A stretch of 37,001 nucleotides of DNA from Pirellulales bacterium (GTDB lineage: Bacteria; Planctomycetota; Planctomycetia; Pirellulales; Lacipirellulaceae): assembly GCA_022448265.1 (NCBI GenBank), contig JAKVCC010000017.1, positions 69,498 to 106,498 on the forward strand, in the 5' to 3' direction. The first letter of the stretch is position 1; each line of letters begins with the position of its first letter. Shown here piece by piece: positions 36,618 through 37,001 of the stretch. A program made the translations under genes and the position numbers. The notes below the pieces were generated by a model. The model was not told where the DNA came from. It saw only the letters and a program-made list of their open reading frames with translations, and did no database searches.

Positions 36618-37001
36618 CTAAATAGATGTGCGCCGCACTCGGGTGGATATGTGGCCCCGTTTGTTGCGGTAGTACGTTTGGCGCTGCCGTGCGCCATGCT
36701 GTGCCACGGGTTTTCCTTTATCGATTGAGCCCAAGCTGAAGTTGTCTGACATGAGCCTTGCTCTCCAGTGAGAGACGCAGCAAGCCTGGAACTTCCCCGT
36801 CTTGTCTTATGAATCGTCCGTATTCGTTTCGCCACCAGCGGAGGTGCTTAGTGCTCGCCAAACCCATTTGTCAGTGCCATCCGAATAGAATCGAACCGAC
36901 CCATCAACTTGGGAAGCATTTACGCCACCCGGATGGAAACCGCGGGCCGAGCGGTTCAGATTGGCGTCGATGCCCGACCTCAAATTAGGATTGGCCCGAC
37001 C
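36618..37001. other. Right-edge region without a recognisable gene
   Basis: Short frames exist on both strands but carry no recognisable domain or ribosome binding site. One minus-strand frame is simply the antisense of the tRNA. Confidence 0.4.

Overview
The window looks like chromosomal DNA from a planctomycete, most likely of the Pirellula/Blastopirellula kind. The evidence is its gene families: a DUF1559 prepilin-like protein, a DUF1501 plus DUF1549/DUF1553 cytochrome pair, fused multi-haem proteins of the Pirellula type, a secreted ceramidase-like protein and a ThuA-like protein. GC content is moderate and intergenic regions are long and contain remnants of genes. No phage, insertion sequence, rRNA operon or CRISPR array is visible.

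Layout. 1-372 holds a possible broken gene end. 373-1446 is a Gfo/Idh/MocA oxidoreductase. 1626-5239 is a minus-strand group: small membrane protein, sodium/solute symporter, secreted ceramidase-like hydrolase. 5385-7727 holds a PHP phosphoesterase and galactokinase. 7728-8460 is a non-coding stretch with a sialate O-acetylesterase remnant and palindromic repeats, followed by tRNA-Pro. 8697-11015 is a chromosome partition locus: parA, parB and three parS-like sites. 11185-15042 holds a DUF1015 protein, S-adenosylhomocysteinase and phosphoribosylanthranilate isomerase, all on the minus strand.

From 15235 the genes turn to the plus strand: an AAA ATPase, a dolichol-phosphate-mannose-synthase-like glycosyltransferase, a phosphofructokinase with pyrophosphate-type signature residues but several odd substitutions, and acetyl-CoA synthetase. 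22104-27948 is a tight three-gene operon for secreted proteins: a ThuA-like protein, a hexahaem protein with a PA14-like domain, and a beta-propeller dehydrogenase-like protein. After it lies a deletion scar that joins the first codons of a 2-hydroxyacid dehydrogenase to the last third of a 2-oxoacid dehydrogenase E2 gene. Then comes a heptahaem TPR lipoprotein (28415-30337).

The right end is on the minus strand: DUF1559 protein, a small lipoprotein, and the overlapping DUF1553/DUF1501 pair. The last gene is a plus-strand tRNA with a CAT anticodon, probably tRNA-Ile2. The most interesting items are the secreted haem/PA14/propeller operon, the aberrant phosphofructokinase, the parS cluster, the deletion scar, and an approximately 80-bp palindromic-ended repeat present in two full copies and one partial copy.
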